Notes: generated by a model from the letters alone, not told the origin. A stretch of DNA of 64,000 nt from Chthoniobacterales bacterium (GCA_014879575.1 JACSRU010000150.1:62001-126000); one strand, 5' to 3'. Positions 52,612 through 61,706 are shown, counted from the stretch's first letter. Made by a program: numbers and translations.

Positions 52612-52741
52612 AGAACCTGTGAAAAAAGCGCCAGCTTGCGACGGAAAAGCGGCGACCTGCCGCGTTGCGGTTCGGTCACGTATGTCAGGGGATATGCCCC
52701 CCTCACCGCGCCTTGCAGTCCGCCATTTTTTTACAGGTTCT
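52612..52741. repeat. 130-bp palindromic element with 16-bp terminal inverted repeats
   Basis: The left end AGAACCTGTGAAAAAA (52612-52627) and the right end TTTTTTTACAGGTTCT (52726-52741) are inverted copies with one mismatch. Inside, GACC..CCGC / GCGG..GGTC (about 52654-52676) and GGGGATATGCCCC-like complementarity give further hairpins. Both ends have runs of A or T next to GC-rich stems, so it could end transcription from both convergent genes. The glyS stop codon TAG uses the last bases of the right end. It looks like a REP/MITE-type dispersed element; no second copy is in this window. Confidence 0.6.
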
Positions 52742-54101
52742 ACGAAATTCGTTCCCGGAGAAACGCCTTGAGATCCGCGATGGCGATGCGTTCCTGCTGC
52801 ATTGAGTCGCGATGCCGCAGCGTGACCGTGCCGGCTTTTTCCGGTCCGTTTTCTCCGACGGTGTCGAAATCCACGGTGAGGCAGAACGGCGTGCCCGCTT
52901 CGTCTTGTCGGCGATAGCGACGCCCAATGGCTCCGGACTCGTCGTAGAAGACATTCATGTCCCCCCGGAGGGATTGGACGATCGCCCGGGCGGCGTCCAC
53001 AAGGGCTGGTTTGTTTTTTAATAACGGGAACACCCCACATTTGATCGGCGCCATCCGCGGATGGAAGCGCATGACGGTCCGGGTTTCCGCCTTGCCCTTT
53101 TCGTCCGTCACCGTTTCTTCGGAAAAAGCCTCGCACAGGAGGGCAAGCACCGTGCGGTCGGCTCCGGCACTGGGTTCCACAACATGGGGAACAAACCGCT
53201 CCTTGGTCGCCTCGTCGTAGTAGTCGAGCGGCTTGCCACTGTGCTCGATGTGCTTCGAGAGGTCGTAATCCGTCCGGTAGGCGATGCCTTCCAGCTCGCT
53301 CACACCAAACGGAAATTCGTATTCCAAATCATATGTCTTCTTCGAGTAGAAGGCGCGATCCCCGTCCGCAATGTCCTTGATGTGGATTTTCTCGCGGGGG
53401 ATCCCGATGTCCTCATAGAACTTCAGGCGTTGTTCGAGCCAATAGTCGGTGAGGGCGAGCCCCTCCTCCGGACGGCAGAAATACTCGATCTCCATCTGCT
53501 CAAACTCGCGCGAGCGGAAGATATAATTTCTGGGATTGATTTCATTCCGGAACGCCTTTCCGATCTGGGCGATGCCGAACGGGAGTTTCTGGCGTGAGGT
53601 GTCGAGCACATTGCGGAACTGGACAAACATCGCCTGGGCGGTCTCGGGGCGGAGATAAACAAGGTTGTCATCGCTTTCGAGCGGTCCGGCGTAGCTCTTG
53701 AACATGAGGTTGAAGGCGCGGGGCTCGGTGAGATCGCGGCTTCCGCAGTTCGCGCAAAATTTGACGCCCTCTCTTTCCGGGAGCTGATCCGCGCGATGGC
53801 GCGCCTTGCACACCCGGCAGTCCACCATCGGATCAGAAAATGTGTCCTCATGCCCGGACGCCTTCCAGACCGCCCGGTTCATGATGATCGAGCCGTCCAG
53901 CCCCTCCATGTCGTCGCGCTCGCGGACATTGCGCTTCCACCAAAAATCCTTCAGGTTTTTTTTCAATTCCACCCCGAGCGGGCCGTAGTCCCAGAAGCCA
54001 TTGAGGCCACCGTAGATTTCAGAGGATTGAAAAAGGAATCCGCGCCTCTTGCAGAGGCTCACAATTTTTTCCATGCGCTGGAACGATTCGTCTTTGGCCA
54101 T
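52740..54101 (-). CDS. glyS: Glycyl-tRNA synthetase (single-chain, dimeric type)
   Basis: A 453-residue class II synthetase. RGFLFQSSEIYGGLNGFWDY and GPLGVELKKNLKDFWWKRNV start the catalytic domain. CRVCKARHRADQLPEREG with FCANCGSRD is the zinc-binding insertion. FRNEINPRNYIFRSREFEQM is motif 2, and VVEPSAGADRTVLALLCEAF is motif 3. The C-terminal anticodon domain begins about residue 345 (APIKCGVFPLLKNKPALVDA). This is the alpha-2 form, not the alpha2beta2 GlyQ/GlyS form. The stop codon lies at the edge of the inverted-repeat element. Confidence 0.96.
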   Translation of the reverse strand: MAKDESFQRMEKIVSLCKRRGFLFQSSEIYGGLNGFWDYGPLGVELKKNLKDFWWKRNVRERDDMEGLDGSIIMNRAVWKASGHEDTFSDPMVDCRVCKARHRADQLPEREGVKFCANCGSRDLTEPRAFNLMFKSYAGPLESDDNLVYLRPETAQAMFVQFRNVLDTSRQKLPFGIAQIGKAFRNEINPRNYIFRSREFEQMEIEYFCRPEEGLALTDYWLEQRLKFYEDIGIPREKIHIKDIADGDRAFYSKKTYDLEYEFPFGVSELEGIAYRTDYDLSKHIEHSGKPLDYYDEATKERFVPHVVEPSAGADRTVLALLCEAFSEETVTDEKGKAETRTVMRFHPRMAPIKCGVFPLLKNKPALVDAARAIVQSLRGDMNVFYDESGAIGRRYRRQDEAGTPFCLTVDFDTVGENGPEKAGTVTLRHRDSMQQERIAIADLKAFLRERIS

Positions 54102-54115
54102 AATCAGAATCGCCC

Positions 54116-54144
54116 ATCAAACCCGACCGTCGCCGAGTCGTCAA
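54116..54144 (-). promoter_or_regulatory. Sigma70-like promoter upstream of glyS
   Basis: On the minus strand TTGACG (54144-54139) and TTTGAT (54121-54116) are separated by 17 bases. The -10 box would place transcription start a few bases before the glyS ATG at 54101, leaving a very short leader. The -10 matches the consensus at four of six positions. No T-box leader can fit in this space. Confidence 0.4.
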
Positions 54145-54240
54145 CGTCGCAAGCCATCCCCCAAATCCTCGCTCAAGGGTGGGACTTTGAAAAATCTTGA
54201 ACGCCCGACGGGTCTGGAACCGAGAAGACCCACCCCATCG

Positions 54241-55386
54241 TCATCGACCCGCTGGTGCGATGGACGTTGGGAGTGAAGTGAACAATCCGTGTGCAAAAAA
54301 CTCCGCGATCTGGTGATGCACGTAGCCGATTTGTTCGGATGTCATCTCCGGATAGATGGGAAGGGAAAGGATGCGGGACTGATGGGCATAGGCCCGTGGA
54401 AAATCTTCCGGACGATGGCCCAGGTGGGCATAGGCTTTGTAAAATGGGAGCGCCTTCGGATAGTTCAACACGGTCGCGATGCCCTGGGCTTTCAAGTGGG
54501 CCTGCAAGGCATCCCGGTGCTCCGTGCGGATGACGTAGAGGTGATAAACATGCGTCCTTTCCGCAGCGACAGCCGGAATCCGGATGTCGGGGATGCGACC
54601 CAGGACGTCATCATAAGACAACGCCACCTCGCGACGTCCTTCAGTCCACTTGCGAAGATGCGGGAGCTTGACCGAGAGGATTGCCGCCTGGAGACCGTCG
54701 AGTCGGCTGTTGATGCCCTCGATCTGGTGGTCCCCCTTGCCACCGTGGCGGGCATAGAGGCACGCCCAGTCGGCCAGCTTCTCATCATTCGTCACCAAGG
54801 CTCCCGCGTCGCCCATGGCACCGAGATTTTTCCCGGGATAAAAGGAAAACGTGGCCGCCTGTCCCATCGTGCCGATCTGACGTCCCTTGTATTCGGCCAG
54901 ATGCGCCTGGGCGCAGTCTTCGATCACCCAGAGATTGTGCCGGCGGGCAATTTCCAGGATGGGATCCATGTCGGCCGACTGGCCGTAGAGATGCACGGGA
55001 ATGATTCCCACTGTCCGGGGTGTGATTTTCGCTTCAATCTGGGCGGGATCAATCGTGAAGGTTTCTTCATCCGTGTCGCAGAACACAACGCGCCCGCCCG
55101 CCTGCGTGATGGTTTCCGAGGTGGAAATCCAGGAATGCGCCGTCGTAATGACCTCGTCGCCCGCCTGGATCCCCAAACCCTTCATGCAAATATACAGGGC
55201 ATCCGTGCCGTTGGCACAGGAGACACAGCGCTTCACACCCACGGTCGCCGCAAATTCCTCCTCGAAGCGGTCAATGTGCGGACTGCGAATAAACGCCGAA
55301 TCCCGGATCACCGCCGCAATCGCGGCGTCGATTTCTGGTTGGATGGTCAGATACTGGGCGTGGAGGTCAACGAAGGGGATTTTCAT
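54241..55386 (-). CDS. DegT/DnrJ/EryC1 aminotransferase (WbpE/FdtB-like, C-3 type)
   Basis: A 381-residue PLP enzyme outside the main cluster. MKIPFVDLHAQYLTIQPEID is a typical start. CANGTDALYICMKGLGIQAG, TTAHSWISTSETITQAGGRV, LWVIEDCAQAHLAEYKGRQI and FSFYPGKNLGAMGDAGALVT (Lys186) resemble enzymes that aminate C-3 ketones of UDP- or dTDP-sugars (WbpE, FdtB, QdtB). No partner dehydrogenase or acetyltransferase is adjacent, so the partner steps must be elsewhere. It is divergent from prfC over a 227-base gap that holds no other gene. Confidence 0.9.
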   Translation of the reverse strand: MKIPFVDLHAQYLTIQPEIDAAIAAVIRDSAFIRSPHIDRFEEEFAATVGVKRCVSCANGTDALYICMKGLGIQAGDEVITTAHSWISTSETITQAGGRVVFCDTDEETFTIDPAQIEAKITPRTVGIIPVHLYGQSADMDPILEIARRHNLWVIEDCAQAHLAEYKGRQIGTMGQAATFSFYPGKNLGAMGDAGALVTNDEKLADWACLYARHGGKGDHQIEGINSRLDGLQAAILSVKLPHLRKWTEGRREVALSYDDVLGRIPDIRIPAVAAERTHVYHLYVIRTEHRDALQAHLKAQGIATVLNYPKALPFYKAYAHLGHRPEDFPRAYAHQSRILSLPIYPEMTSEQIGYVHHQIAEFFAHGLFTSLPTSIAPAGR

Positions 55387-55567
55387 GAACGGAGAAAAAT
55401 TGCGTCAGGAAAACCAGCAAAGCGGGAACGATCAGATTTTCAAAGGGAAAAAGCAAAGGGGCCAGTGGAGACTTGGGTTGGGCGCAAAAAAACATTTCCT
55501 CCATGACGCATCCCCCCGCGCCCGATCAAGGGGCAACGAGTTCGCGGGCGATCAGGGCATTGTGCGC

Positions 55568-55597
55568 TTGTTGAATTCCCTCCGGTTGGTCTATCTT
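55568..55597 (+). promoter_or_regulatory. Candidate promoter of prfC
   Basis: TTGTTG (55568-55573) and TATCTT (55592-55597) are separated by 18 bases, 16 bases upstream of the prfC ATG. Both boxes are moderate matches to sigma70 consensus. The rest of the 227-base divergent region between the aminotransferase and prfC shows A-rich stretches but no clear second promoter. Confidence 0.35.
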
Positions 55598-55613
55598 CTG
55601 CGCCCCACGCACC

Positions 55614-57218
55614 ATGTCCGAAATCTCCCGCCGCCGAACCTTCGCGATCATCTCCCACCCGGATGCCGGCAAGACGACCCTGACCGAAAAATTCCTGCTT
55701 TACGGCGGCGCGGTCCAACTGGCGGGGAGCGTCACCTCGCGCAAGAACCAGCGCGCCACAACAAGCGACTGGATGGAGCTCGAAAAACAACGCGGGATCT
55801 CCGTGTCATCCACCGTCCTCCAGTTCGACTACAGGGATTGTGTGGTAAACCTCCTCGACACGCCGGGCCACAAGGATTTTTCCGAGGATACCTACCGTGT
55901 GTTGACCGCCGTGGATGCGGCCGTGATGGTCATTGACGCCGGGAAGGGGATCGAGACGCAGACCCGGAAACTTTTCGAGGTCTGCCGACAGCGCGGCGTC
56001 CCGATCTTTACATTCATGAACAAGCTTGATCGTCCGTCCCGCCCGCCGCTGGACCTGCTTGATGAGTTGGAATCCGTGCTCGGGATTCACGCGCTGCCGA
56101 TGAACTGGCCGCTGGGCGACGGCGCGGAGTTCAAGGGGGTCTATGATCGGAGCCGGCAATCCATGCACCTTTTCGAGCGCACGCCGGGCGGTGCCTACCG
56201 GGCGGCTGTCGCGGTGAAAGATATCCACGATCCGGTCGTTCGGGAAACCGTGGCACCGGATGTGTATGCGCGGGCTTGCGACGAGCTGGCCCTCCTCGAT
56301 GGCGCGGGGGCGGAGTTCGATGTCGAAGCCGTCCGCTCCGGGCGGACCACACCGGTTTTTTTTGGGAGTGCAATGAACAATTTCGGCGTCCAGCTCCTGT
56401 TGGATTCCTTTCTCGATCTCTCCCCCTGCCCGGCGGCGCGCTGGAGCGGGGAGAGGAAGATCGCGCCGGAATCTTCGGCCTTTTCCGGATTTGTTTTCAA
56501 AATCCAGGCGAACATGAACCCGAAGCATCGGGACCGGGTGGCCTTCATCCGTGTGGTTTCCGGATGTTTCCGCAGGGACATGGTCGCCCACCATGTGCGC
56601 CTCGGAAAAACCGTTCGCCTCGGAAATTCCCAGCGACTCTTTGCCCGGGATCGGGAAACCGTGGATGAGGCGTGGGCGGGAGATGTCGTCGGGATCGTCG
56701 GGAATTATGATTTTTTGATCGGGGATACCGTGAGCGAAGATCCCGCGATCGCCTACCACGAGATCCCGCGGTTTGCGCCCGAGTGCTTTGCCTATCTCCG
56801 GAATTCGAGCACCGCAAAATTCAAGCGTTTCCGCGAGGGGCTCGACCAACTCTTGAAAGAGGGCGTCGCGCAGGCGTTTGAGTTGCCGGATTCCCTGCAG
56901 CGGATTCCCCTTCTCGGCGCGGTGGGGCCGTTGCAATTTGAAGTGATGCAATACCGGCTGGAGAGCGAATACAGCGCGGATTGTCGGCTGGAGTCCGCCC
57001 CGTGGCAACTTGTCCGCTGGCCGCTCGACAAGGCGACCAACGCCCCGTTGCTTGAGCGTCCCGATCTGCTGCTTCCCACCGGATGCGTGCTTGCGCTGGA
57101 TTCGCTCCGGCAGTGGGTCGTGCTGCTCCCAAGCACCTGGACGGCGGGTTATTTGGAGGAAAAAAACAGCCGTTACGCCTTCAGCCCCACGCCGCCGGCT
57201 GCGCAGGCGGTGCGGTGA
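55614..57218 (+). CDS. prfC: Peptide chain release factor 3
   Basis: A 534-residue translational GTPase. FAIISHPDAGKTTLTEKFLL is G1, TSDWMELEKQRGISVSSTVL is the RF3-specific switch region, NLLDTPGHKDFSEDTYRVLT is G3 and TFMNKLDRPSRPPLDLLDEL is G4. GPLQFEVMQYRLESEYSADC near the C-terminus is also diagnostic. It recycles RF1/RF2 after termination. The length is close to the usual 525-530. It converges on the Roadblock-like gene with only 9 bases between them. Confidence 0.96.
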   Translation: MSEISRRRTFAIISHPDAGKTTLTEKFLLYGGAVQLAGSVTSRKNQRATTSDWMELEKQRGISVSSTVLQFDYRDCVVNLLDTPGHKDFSEDTYRVLTAVDAAVMVIDAGKGIETQTRKLFEVCRQRGVPIFTFMNKLDRPSRPPLDLLDELESVLGIHALPMNWPLGDGAEFKGVYDRSRQSMHLFERTPGGAYRAAVAVKDIHDPVVRETVAPDVYARACDELALLDGAGAEFDVEAVRSGRTTPVFFGSAMNNFGVQLLLDSFLDLSPCPAARWSGERKIAPESSAFSGFVFKIQANMNPKHRDRVAFIRVVSGCFRRDMVAHHVRLGKTVRLGNSQRLFARDRETVDEAWAGDVVGIVGNYDFLIGDTVSEDPAIAYHEIPRFAPECFAYLRNSSTAKFKRFREGLDQLLKEGVAQAFELPDSLQRIPLLGAVGPLQFEVMQYRLESEYSADCRLESAPWQLVRWPLDKATNAPLLERPDLLLPTGCVLALDSLRQWVVLLPSTWTAGYLEEKNSRYAFSPTPPAAQAVR

Positions 57219-57227
57219 CCGCTTTCT

Positions 57228-58760
57228 TCACTCCGCTTCCGAACTTCCCGCCGGAAGGGTGAGACGGGCCTTGGTGAGTTCGCCGAGAACCGCCGCCATT
57301 TTTTCCCGCACCCCGGGAATGAATCCGCGATCCTTGTGAAAGACGAGCATGGTAAGATCCTCTCGGTGGAAAAAGCTGATGACGCCTTTTTCGGTGTGGA
57401 GGGTGACCGCCGGCACCGTGCCGACTCCCATGCGCGCGGAGGAAGCCCTCATCGCCTGGAGCATGTCCGCCGCATGGGCGCTCATCGAGACAAGATCCAC
57501 GCCGTCGGGGACATTGTGTGAGGCCACGACAAGGGATCCGTGGGCGAGGACGCAGGAATTGATCCCCGGCAGCCCACCGCAAAGCTCGATGACGCGCTTC
57601 ACTGTCATGGATTCCTCGGTGAGGAACAACGCCTGAAGCGGTTCTTGTTCGATGATTTCCTGATTGGGAGGTTCGGCGGCGGAGAAATGCTCGGTCGGGA
57701 GCACTTGCACCGGCTCAACGGCTGCAACCGGCTCAACGGCTGCAACCGGCTCAACGGCTGCAACCGGCTCAAACGGCTGGGGTTCCTCCTCGGGCTGGCG
57801 CAGGGGGGGGGCTTCCTTCGACGGCTCAGTCTTTTCAGCCTCTGGTTCGACGGGAACTTCAACCAGATCCGGCACTTCCGGCGGGGGAATTTGTTCTGTC
57901 GGACTGACGGGATCCTGAGCGGACCGCTTCGGGGGGAGAGGGATGGGCGGGGCAATCGGGGACACCGCAGGCGGGGGCGACGGAACGGCGGGAGTTTTCT
58001 TGCGGAACAATGGCAGCCCCATGAAGGGGCCGGTGCGCCGCGGCGGGAATTTTGGGGAGGAAACACTCACTGGCTCGGCGGAGGGGGCGGCTGATGAGGG
58101 CTTGCTGATCGCCGGTTTTTTTTGTTCCGGCACGTTGGTGACCGGCGCGAAATCCGTGCTGGCCGGAGCTGCCGCGGGCTCGGCAGGCGGCGTGACGGGC
58201 AGGGGAATCGTCGGTAGGGAGAGTTCGGCTGACTGCGGTGCCGAAGGAGCCGGGATTTCAGGACTGGGGAAGGGTGTCGGTCGGAGTGTGAGGGGCGGGG
58301 CTGCGTCGGTTATTTTTTCGACAACACCCTCCGGCTCTGCGGGAAGATCCGGCGTTTTTACAGGGCTGCTTGCGTCCGCGCTCTCGGGTTCCGCCAATTT
58401 TTGGGGCTCGGGGAGGGGCTCCGGTTCGGGCTCGGGAATCAATTCCTCCTGATGTTCGACAAGTCGGTAGGACGCCGCCAGCTTGGAGATGGGCAGCCTG
58501 ACAACGCCATCCGAGGCGGAGATCAGGTCGGGCAGGAGCTTGGCCAACGCCCGCAACGAAATCCGCGGAACATTTTTCGAGAGCACCTTTCCCGCGGGCA
58601 AATCCACAGTGAGCCCGACCGGCGGAGCGGATTTCCAATTGGCCTTGGGCACGCAGGGTTCGATGTCCGCCACTTTGAGTGTGAGCAACTCGGGGGGAGT
58701 CGTCCAATACCGGAATTTCGGGTTCAGGGAAGCTTTGGGCATTTCTTTCTGTTCATTCAT
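57228..58760 (-). CDS. Proline-rich protein with C-terminal Roadblock/LC7-like domain
   Basis: A 510-residue three-part protein. Residues 1-115 form a small folded region ([40 protein letters not shown]) with a repeated 'lpispl'-like layout. About 115-380 is rich in Pro, Glu, Ala and Ser and probably disordered, including tandem AAVEPV repeats. The last 120 residues ([60 protein letters not shown]) look like a Roadblock/LC7 domain, which binds small GTPases of the MglA type. No MglA is nearby. The ATG at 58760 is used; a GTG lies two codons upstream. Confidence 0.65.
   Translation of the reverse strand: MNEQKEMPKASLNPKFRYWTTPPELLTLKVADIEPCVPKANWKSAPPVGLTVDLPAGKVLSKNVPRISLRALAKLLPDLISASDGVVRLPISKLAASYRLVEHQEELIPEPEPEPLPEPQKLAEPESADASSPVKTPDLPAEPEGVVEKITDAAPPLTLRPTPFPSPEIPAPSAPQSAELSLPTIPLPVTPPAEPAAAPASTDFAPVTNVPEQKKPAISKPSSAAPSAEPVSVSSPKFPPRRTGPFMGLPLFRKKTPAVPSPPPAVSPIAPPIPLPPKRSAQDPVSPTEQIPPPEVPDLVEVPVEPEAEKTEPSKEAPPLRQPEEEPQPFEPVAAVEPVAAVEPVAAVEPVQVLPTEHFSAAEPPNQEIIEQEPLQALFLTEESMTVKRVIELCGGLPGINSCVLAHGSLVVASHNVPDGVDLVSMSAHAADMLQAMRASSARMGVGTVPAVTLHTEKGVISFFHREDLTMLVFHKDRGFIPGVREKMAAVLGELTKARLTLPAGSSEAE
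57711..57771. repeat. 18-bp tandem repeat in the proline-rich region
   Basis: Three perfect copies of CGGCTCAACGGCTGCAAC (57711-57764) plus a partial fourth copy. The repeat keeps the reading frame and encodes VAAVEP repeated on the minus strand. Perfect copies suggest recent slippage and possible length variation between strains. It is not a CRISPR array, as there are no spacers. Confidence 0.9.
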
Positions 58761-58803
58761 CGCCACAGCCCGATTATCGCAGATTCCAATTCAAAGCAAT
58801 CCT

Positions 58804-59193
58804 GTGGAATTTCTATTTACTCCGGACGGGCTCATCCCCGTCATTGTGCAAGAAGCCAGCCGAACCCCGCACCCGACGGGCCGCGTTTTGATGTTCGCCT
58901 GGATGAACCGCGAGTCCCTCGCGAAAACCCTGGAATCCGGACTCATGACCTACTGGAGTCGTTCCCGAAAAAAGCTCTGGCTCAAAGGGGAAACAAGCGG
59001 CCACACCCAGCGCGTCGTCCGTTGGTTTGTGGACTGCGACAGGGACGTCCTCCTGTTTGAAGTCGAGCAATCCTGCGGCGCCTGCCATACGGGATACGAA
59101 AGCTGCTTCTTCCAGGAGTTGGACCTCCAGGGGAATCCGCTTCCGGTCGCCGAAAAAAAACTTTTCGACGACACGGCGGTTTACAAAAAATAG
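58804..59193 (+). CDS. hisI: Phosphoribosyl-AMP cyclohydrolase
   Basis: A 129-residue HisI domain without the HisE part. [39 protein letters not shown] and [20 protein letters not shown] followed by CHTGYESCF contain the Asp and Cys residues for magnesium and zinc. It opens the ring of phosphoribosyl-AMP in histidine synthesis. The start is GTG at 58804, the only reasonable start before the conserved region. It is divergent from the Roadblock-like gene by about 43 bases. Confidence 0.92.
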   Translation: MEFLFTPDGLIPVIVQEASRTPHPTGRVLMFAWMNRESLAKTLESGLMTYWSRSRKKLWLKGETSGHTQRVVRWFVDCDRDVLLFEVEQSCGACHTGYESCFFQELDLQGNPLPVAEKKLFDDTAVYKK

Positions 59194-59215
59194 TCGGCGC
59201 GTTTCGCGATGCCGA
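59194..59215 (-). terminator. Terminator of hppA (minus-strand transcript)
   Basis: On the minus strand TCGG-cat-CGCG-AAA-CGCG-CCGA forms a hairpin with a small bulge, followed by CTATTTTTTG. The T-run lies within the 3' end of the convergent hisI gene. This has the layout of a rho-independent terminator. Confidence 0.55.
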
Positions 59216-59216
59216 G

Positions 59217-59241
59217 CGGGGCGCGGGTTGTCCGCACCCCG
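59217..59241 (+). terminator. Terminator of hisI (plus-strand transcript)
   Basis: CGGGG-c-GCG, loop GGTTGTC, CGC-a-CCCCG forms an eight-pair stem with one mismatch pair, followed by TCCTTTT. It lies 24 bases after the hisI stop codon and next to the opposing hppA terminator. Confidence 0.6.
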
Positions 59242-59258
59242 TCCTTTTGCGTCATGGC

Positions 59259-61706
59259 TCAGGATGCCAAATCCGTGGCTGGCGTGGCGTCACATTTTTC
59301 GTTGAAGTCAATGTGGGCCTGCGGGTGGAGAGTGGAGATGCGCATCCCGTAGAACGAACGGATCACGAAGAAGAGTCCGACAATGAAGAAGATCAGGCCG
59401 ATGCCGGCCGCAAGCCACCGCTCGGAGTTCACCGCGATTTCCACCGCGAGGATTCCAAACAGGGTCGTGAACTTGATAATCGGGTTCAGGGCCACCGAGG
59501 AGGTGTCCTTGAACGGATCTCCGACGATGTCACCAATCACGGTGGCATCGTGCAAGGGGCTGCCTTTTTGCTTCAACTCGACCTCCACGATTTTTTTGGC
59601 GTTGTCCCAGCATCCGCCGGCGTTTGCCATGTTGATCGCCATGTAGAGCCCGAAGATGGCGATCGAGATCAGATAGCCGACAAAGAAGATCGGGTCGAAG
59701 CAGGCGAACGCGAGGGTCAGGGAAAAGACGACCGCAAAGATGTTGACCATGCCATGCTGGGCATATTTCGTGCAGATCCTGACGACGGCATTGCTGTCTT
59801 TGACGGAGGCCCGTTCGGAGTCGCTGAGCTTGATGTTGCGCTTGATGTAATCCACCGCCCGGTAGGCACCGGTGGTCACCGCCTGGCGGGAGGCGCCCGC
59901 AAACCAGTAAACAACCGCTCCGCCCATCATGAGCCCGAGAATAATCCTCGGATCCACGATGCTGAGATTGGAAAGATCCGTCCAGCCGAAGTGATTTTTC
60001 AGCATGAGGATCAAAGAGAAGATCATGGTGGTCGCCCCGACCACGGCCGTGCCGATCAGCACGGGTTTGGCGGTGGCCTTGAAGGTGTTGCCGGCTCCAT
60101 CGTTGTCCTCCAGCAGGAGTTTTCCTTTCGCGAAATCCGGAGTGAAGCCGAAGTCGCGCTTCACTTCCTCCTCGATGCCCGGGATTTGCTCAATGGTGGA
60201 GAGTTCGAAGACCGACTGGGCGTTGTCCGCCACGGGACCATAGCTGTCCACGGCGATGGTCACGGGTCCCATCCCGAGCATGCCGAAGGCCACCAGGCCG
60301 AAGGCGAAGACCGCCGGAAAGGCCATGTAGTCACCGAGCGTGCCGAGGCTCGTGAGGTAGGCGATCAGCATGAGTGTCGCAAGAGCCAGGCCTTTCCAGA
60401 AACAGGAGAAGTTGCCCGCCACCAGACCGGAGAGAATTGTCAGTCCGGCCCCTCCTTCGGTGGTCGCGTTGACGACTTCGTGGCAATGCCCGCTCCGCGT
60501 GCTTGTGAAGACGCGGGTCAGCTCCGGGATGATGGCCGCTGCGAGCGTGCCACAGCTGATGATTGTGGAGAGTTTCCACCAGAGCGCGGGGAATTGCGGC
60601 GCGAGCATGAAATAACTCACGATGTAGCTCACCGCCACACACATCAGGGACGTCAGCCAGACGAGGATTGTGAGCGGATGCTCGAAATCAAAATGGCTGT
60701 GCTTTCCAAAGACCCCCTTCGTGATCCAGGAATTGATTTTCCACGCCAGCATCGAGGTGGGAATCATCACGATGCGCATCGCGAAGATCCACACGATGAA
60801 CGTCCACATATATTGCGGCAGGACGGCGAGAAGGATAAAGGTGATCAGGGCCACGCCGGTGACGCCGTAGGTCTCGAACCCGTCGGCCGTGGGTCCGACG
60901 CTGTCGCCGGCATTGTCCCCGGCGCAGTCCGCGATCACCCCGGGATTCCGCGCATCGTCCTCCTTGATTTTGAAAACAATCTTCATGAGGTCGCTGCCGA
61001 TGTCGGCGATTTTGGTAAAGATGCCGCCACAGATTCTCAACACGCTCGCGCCGAGGGACTCCCCGATCGCGAATCCGATAAAGCAGGCTCCCGCAAGCGC
61101 GGGCGGCACAAAGAGAAGGATGGCGATCATCAGCAACAGCTCGGTGCTGATCAAGAGCACGCCGATGCTCATGCCGGAGCGGGTCGGAATTTCCGAGACC
61201 GGCAGGGCGCGTCCCCGCAACGCGGAAAATGCCATCCGGCTGTTCGCGATATTGTTGATCAACATGCCGAACCACGCGACGGCAAACGATCCGCCGATGC
61301 CGATCAGCGACCAAAAGATGATCAGAGCCACCGTGGGAGCCTCCATGTGTTTGAGGAATCCAAAGTAATAGACCATCGTGGCGCCAATGAATATTTCCAG
61401 AATCAGAAGCAGGCGGCCCTGTTGGAGCAGATAGGTTTTGCACGTCCCGTAGATGAGGGACGAGATGTCCAACATGCTCTTGTGCGCGGGCAGCTTCCGC
61501 AGGCTCCGGCATTCCACCCAGCCAAAGAGCATTCCCAGCAACGCCACTCCGAGCCCGATCCACAGGATCATCTCGCTCGGCAGCGCGAATCCGGGAAATT
61601 GGAAAATCGCCGAACGGTCTGTCGGCAGGGCGAGATCGGACTCCCCGGCCCTGAGAAGTGTCGGACCGAGAAGAAGCGTGAGTGGAATAAGGCGTGTTAA
61701 TTTCAT
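59259..61706 (-). CDS. hppA: Membrane-bound ion-translocating pyrophosphatase
   Basis: An 815-residue integral membrane protein with about 16 helices. The catalytic region includes IADCAGDNAGDSVGPTADGF followed by ETYGVTGVAL, and SYGPVADNAQSVFELST is the second acidic site. These variants (DC.GDNAGDSVGP) are typical of the clade that includes Na+,H+-transporting enzymes such as that of Bacteroides vulgatus. It couples PPi hydrolysis to Na+ and/or H+ pumping. PPi made by the sugar nucleotidyltransferases could be used. The N-terminus MKLTRLIPLTLLLGPTLLRA may be a signal peptide or first helix. Confidence 0.95.
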   Translation of the reverse strand: MKLTRLIPLTLLLGPTLLRAGESDLALPTDRSAIFQFPGFALPSEMILWIGLGVALLGMLFGWVECRSLRKLPAHKSMLDISSLIYGTCKTYLLQQGRLLLILEIFIGATMVYYFGFLKHMEAPTVALIIFWSLIGIGGSFAVAWFGMLINNIANSRMAFSALRGRALPVSEIPTRSGMSIGVLLISTELLLMIAILLFVPPALAGACFIGFAIGESLGASVLRICGGIFTKIADIGSDLMKIVFKIKEDDARNPGVIADCAGDNAGDSVGPTADGFETYGVTGVALITFILLAVLPQYMWTFIVWIFAMRIVMIPTSMLAWKINSWITKGVFGKHSHFDFEHPLTILVWLTSLMCVAVSYIVSYFMLAPQFPALWWKLSTIISCGTLAAAIIPELTRVFTSTRSGHCHEVVNATTEGGAGLTILSGLVAGNFSCFWKGLALATLMLIAYLTSLGTLGDYMAFPAVFAFGLVAFGMLGMGPVTIAVDSYGPVADNAQSVFELSTIEQIPGIEEEVKRDFGFTPDFAKGKLLLEDNDGAGNTFKATAKPVLIGTAVVGATTMIFSLILMLKNHFGWTDLSNLSIVDPRIILGLMMGGAVVYWFAGASRQAVTTGAYRAVDYIKRNIKLSDSERASVKDSNAVVRICTKYAQHGMVNIFAVVFSLTLAFACFDPIFFVGYLISIAIFGLYMAINMANAGGCWDNAKKIVEVELKQKGSPLHDATVIGDIVGDPFKDTSSVALNPIIKFTTLFGILAVEIAVNSERWLAAGIGLIFFIVGLFFVIRSFYGMRISTLHPQAHIDFNEKCDATPATDLAS

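Noticed and set aside
54102-54240. Possible tRNA or small RNA between glyS and the aminotransferase.
   Set aside because: I could not form a cloverleaf; only a short GGGTCT/AGACCC stem is present.
57711-57771. CRISPR array.
   Set aside because: The repeats are directly tandem with no spacers, keep a coding frame and number only about three.
59247-61700. Very long open frame on the plus strand opposite hppA (over 800 codons), and similar long plus-strand frames at 40896..42788, 27761..29425 and 4396..6039.
   Set aside because: They mirror strongly supported genes on the minus strand, have His/Arg/Gly-rich low-quality translations and no recognisable domain. GC-rich codon use keeps the opposite strand open.
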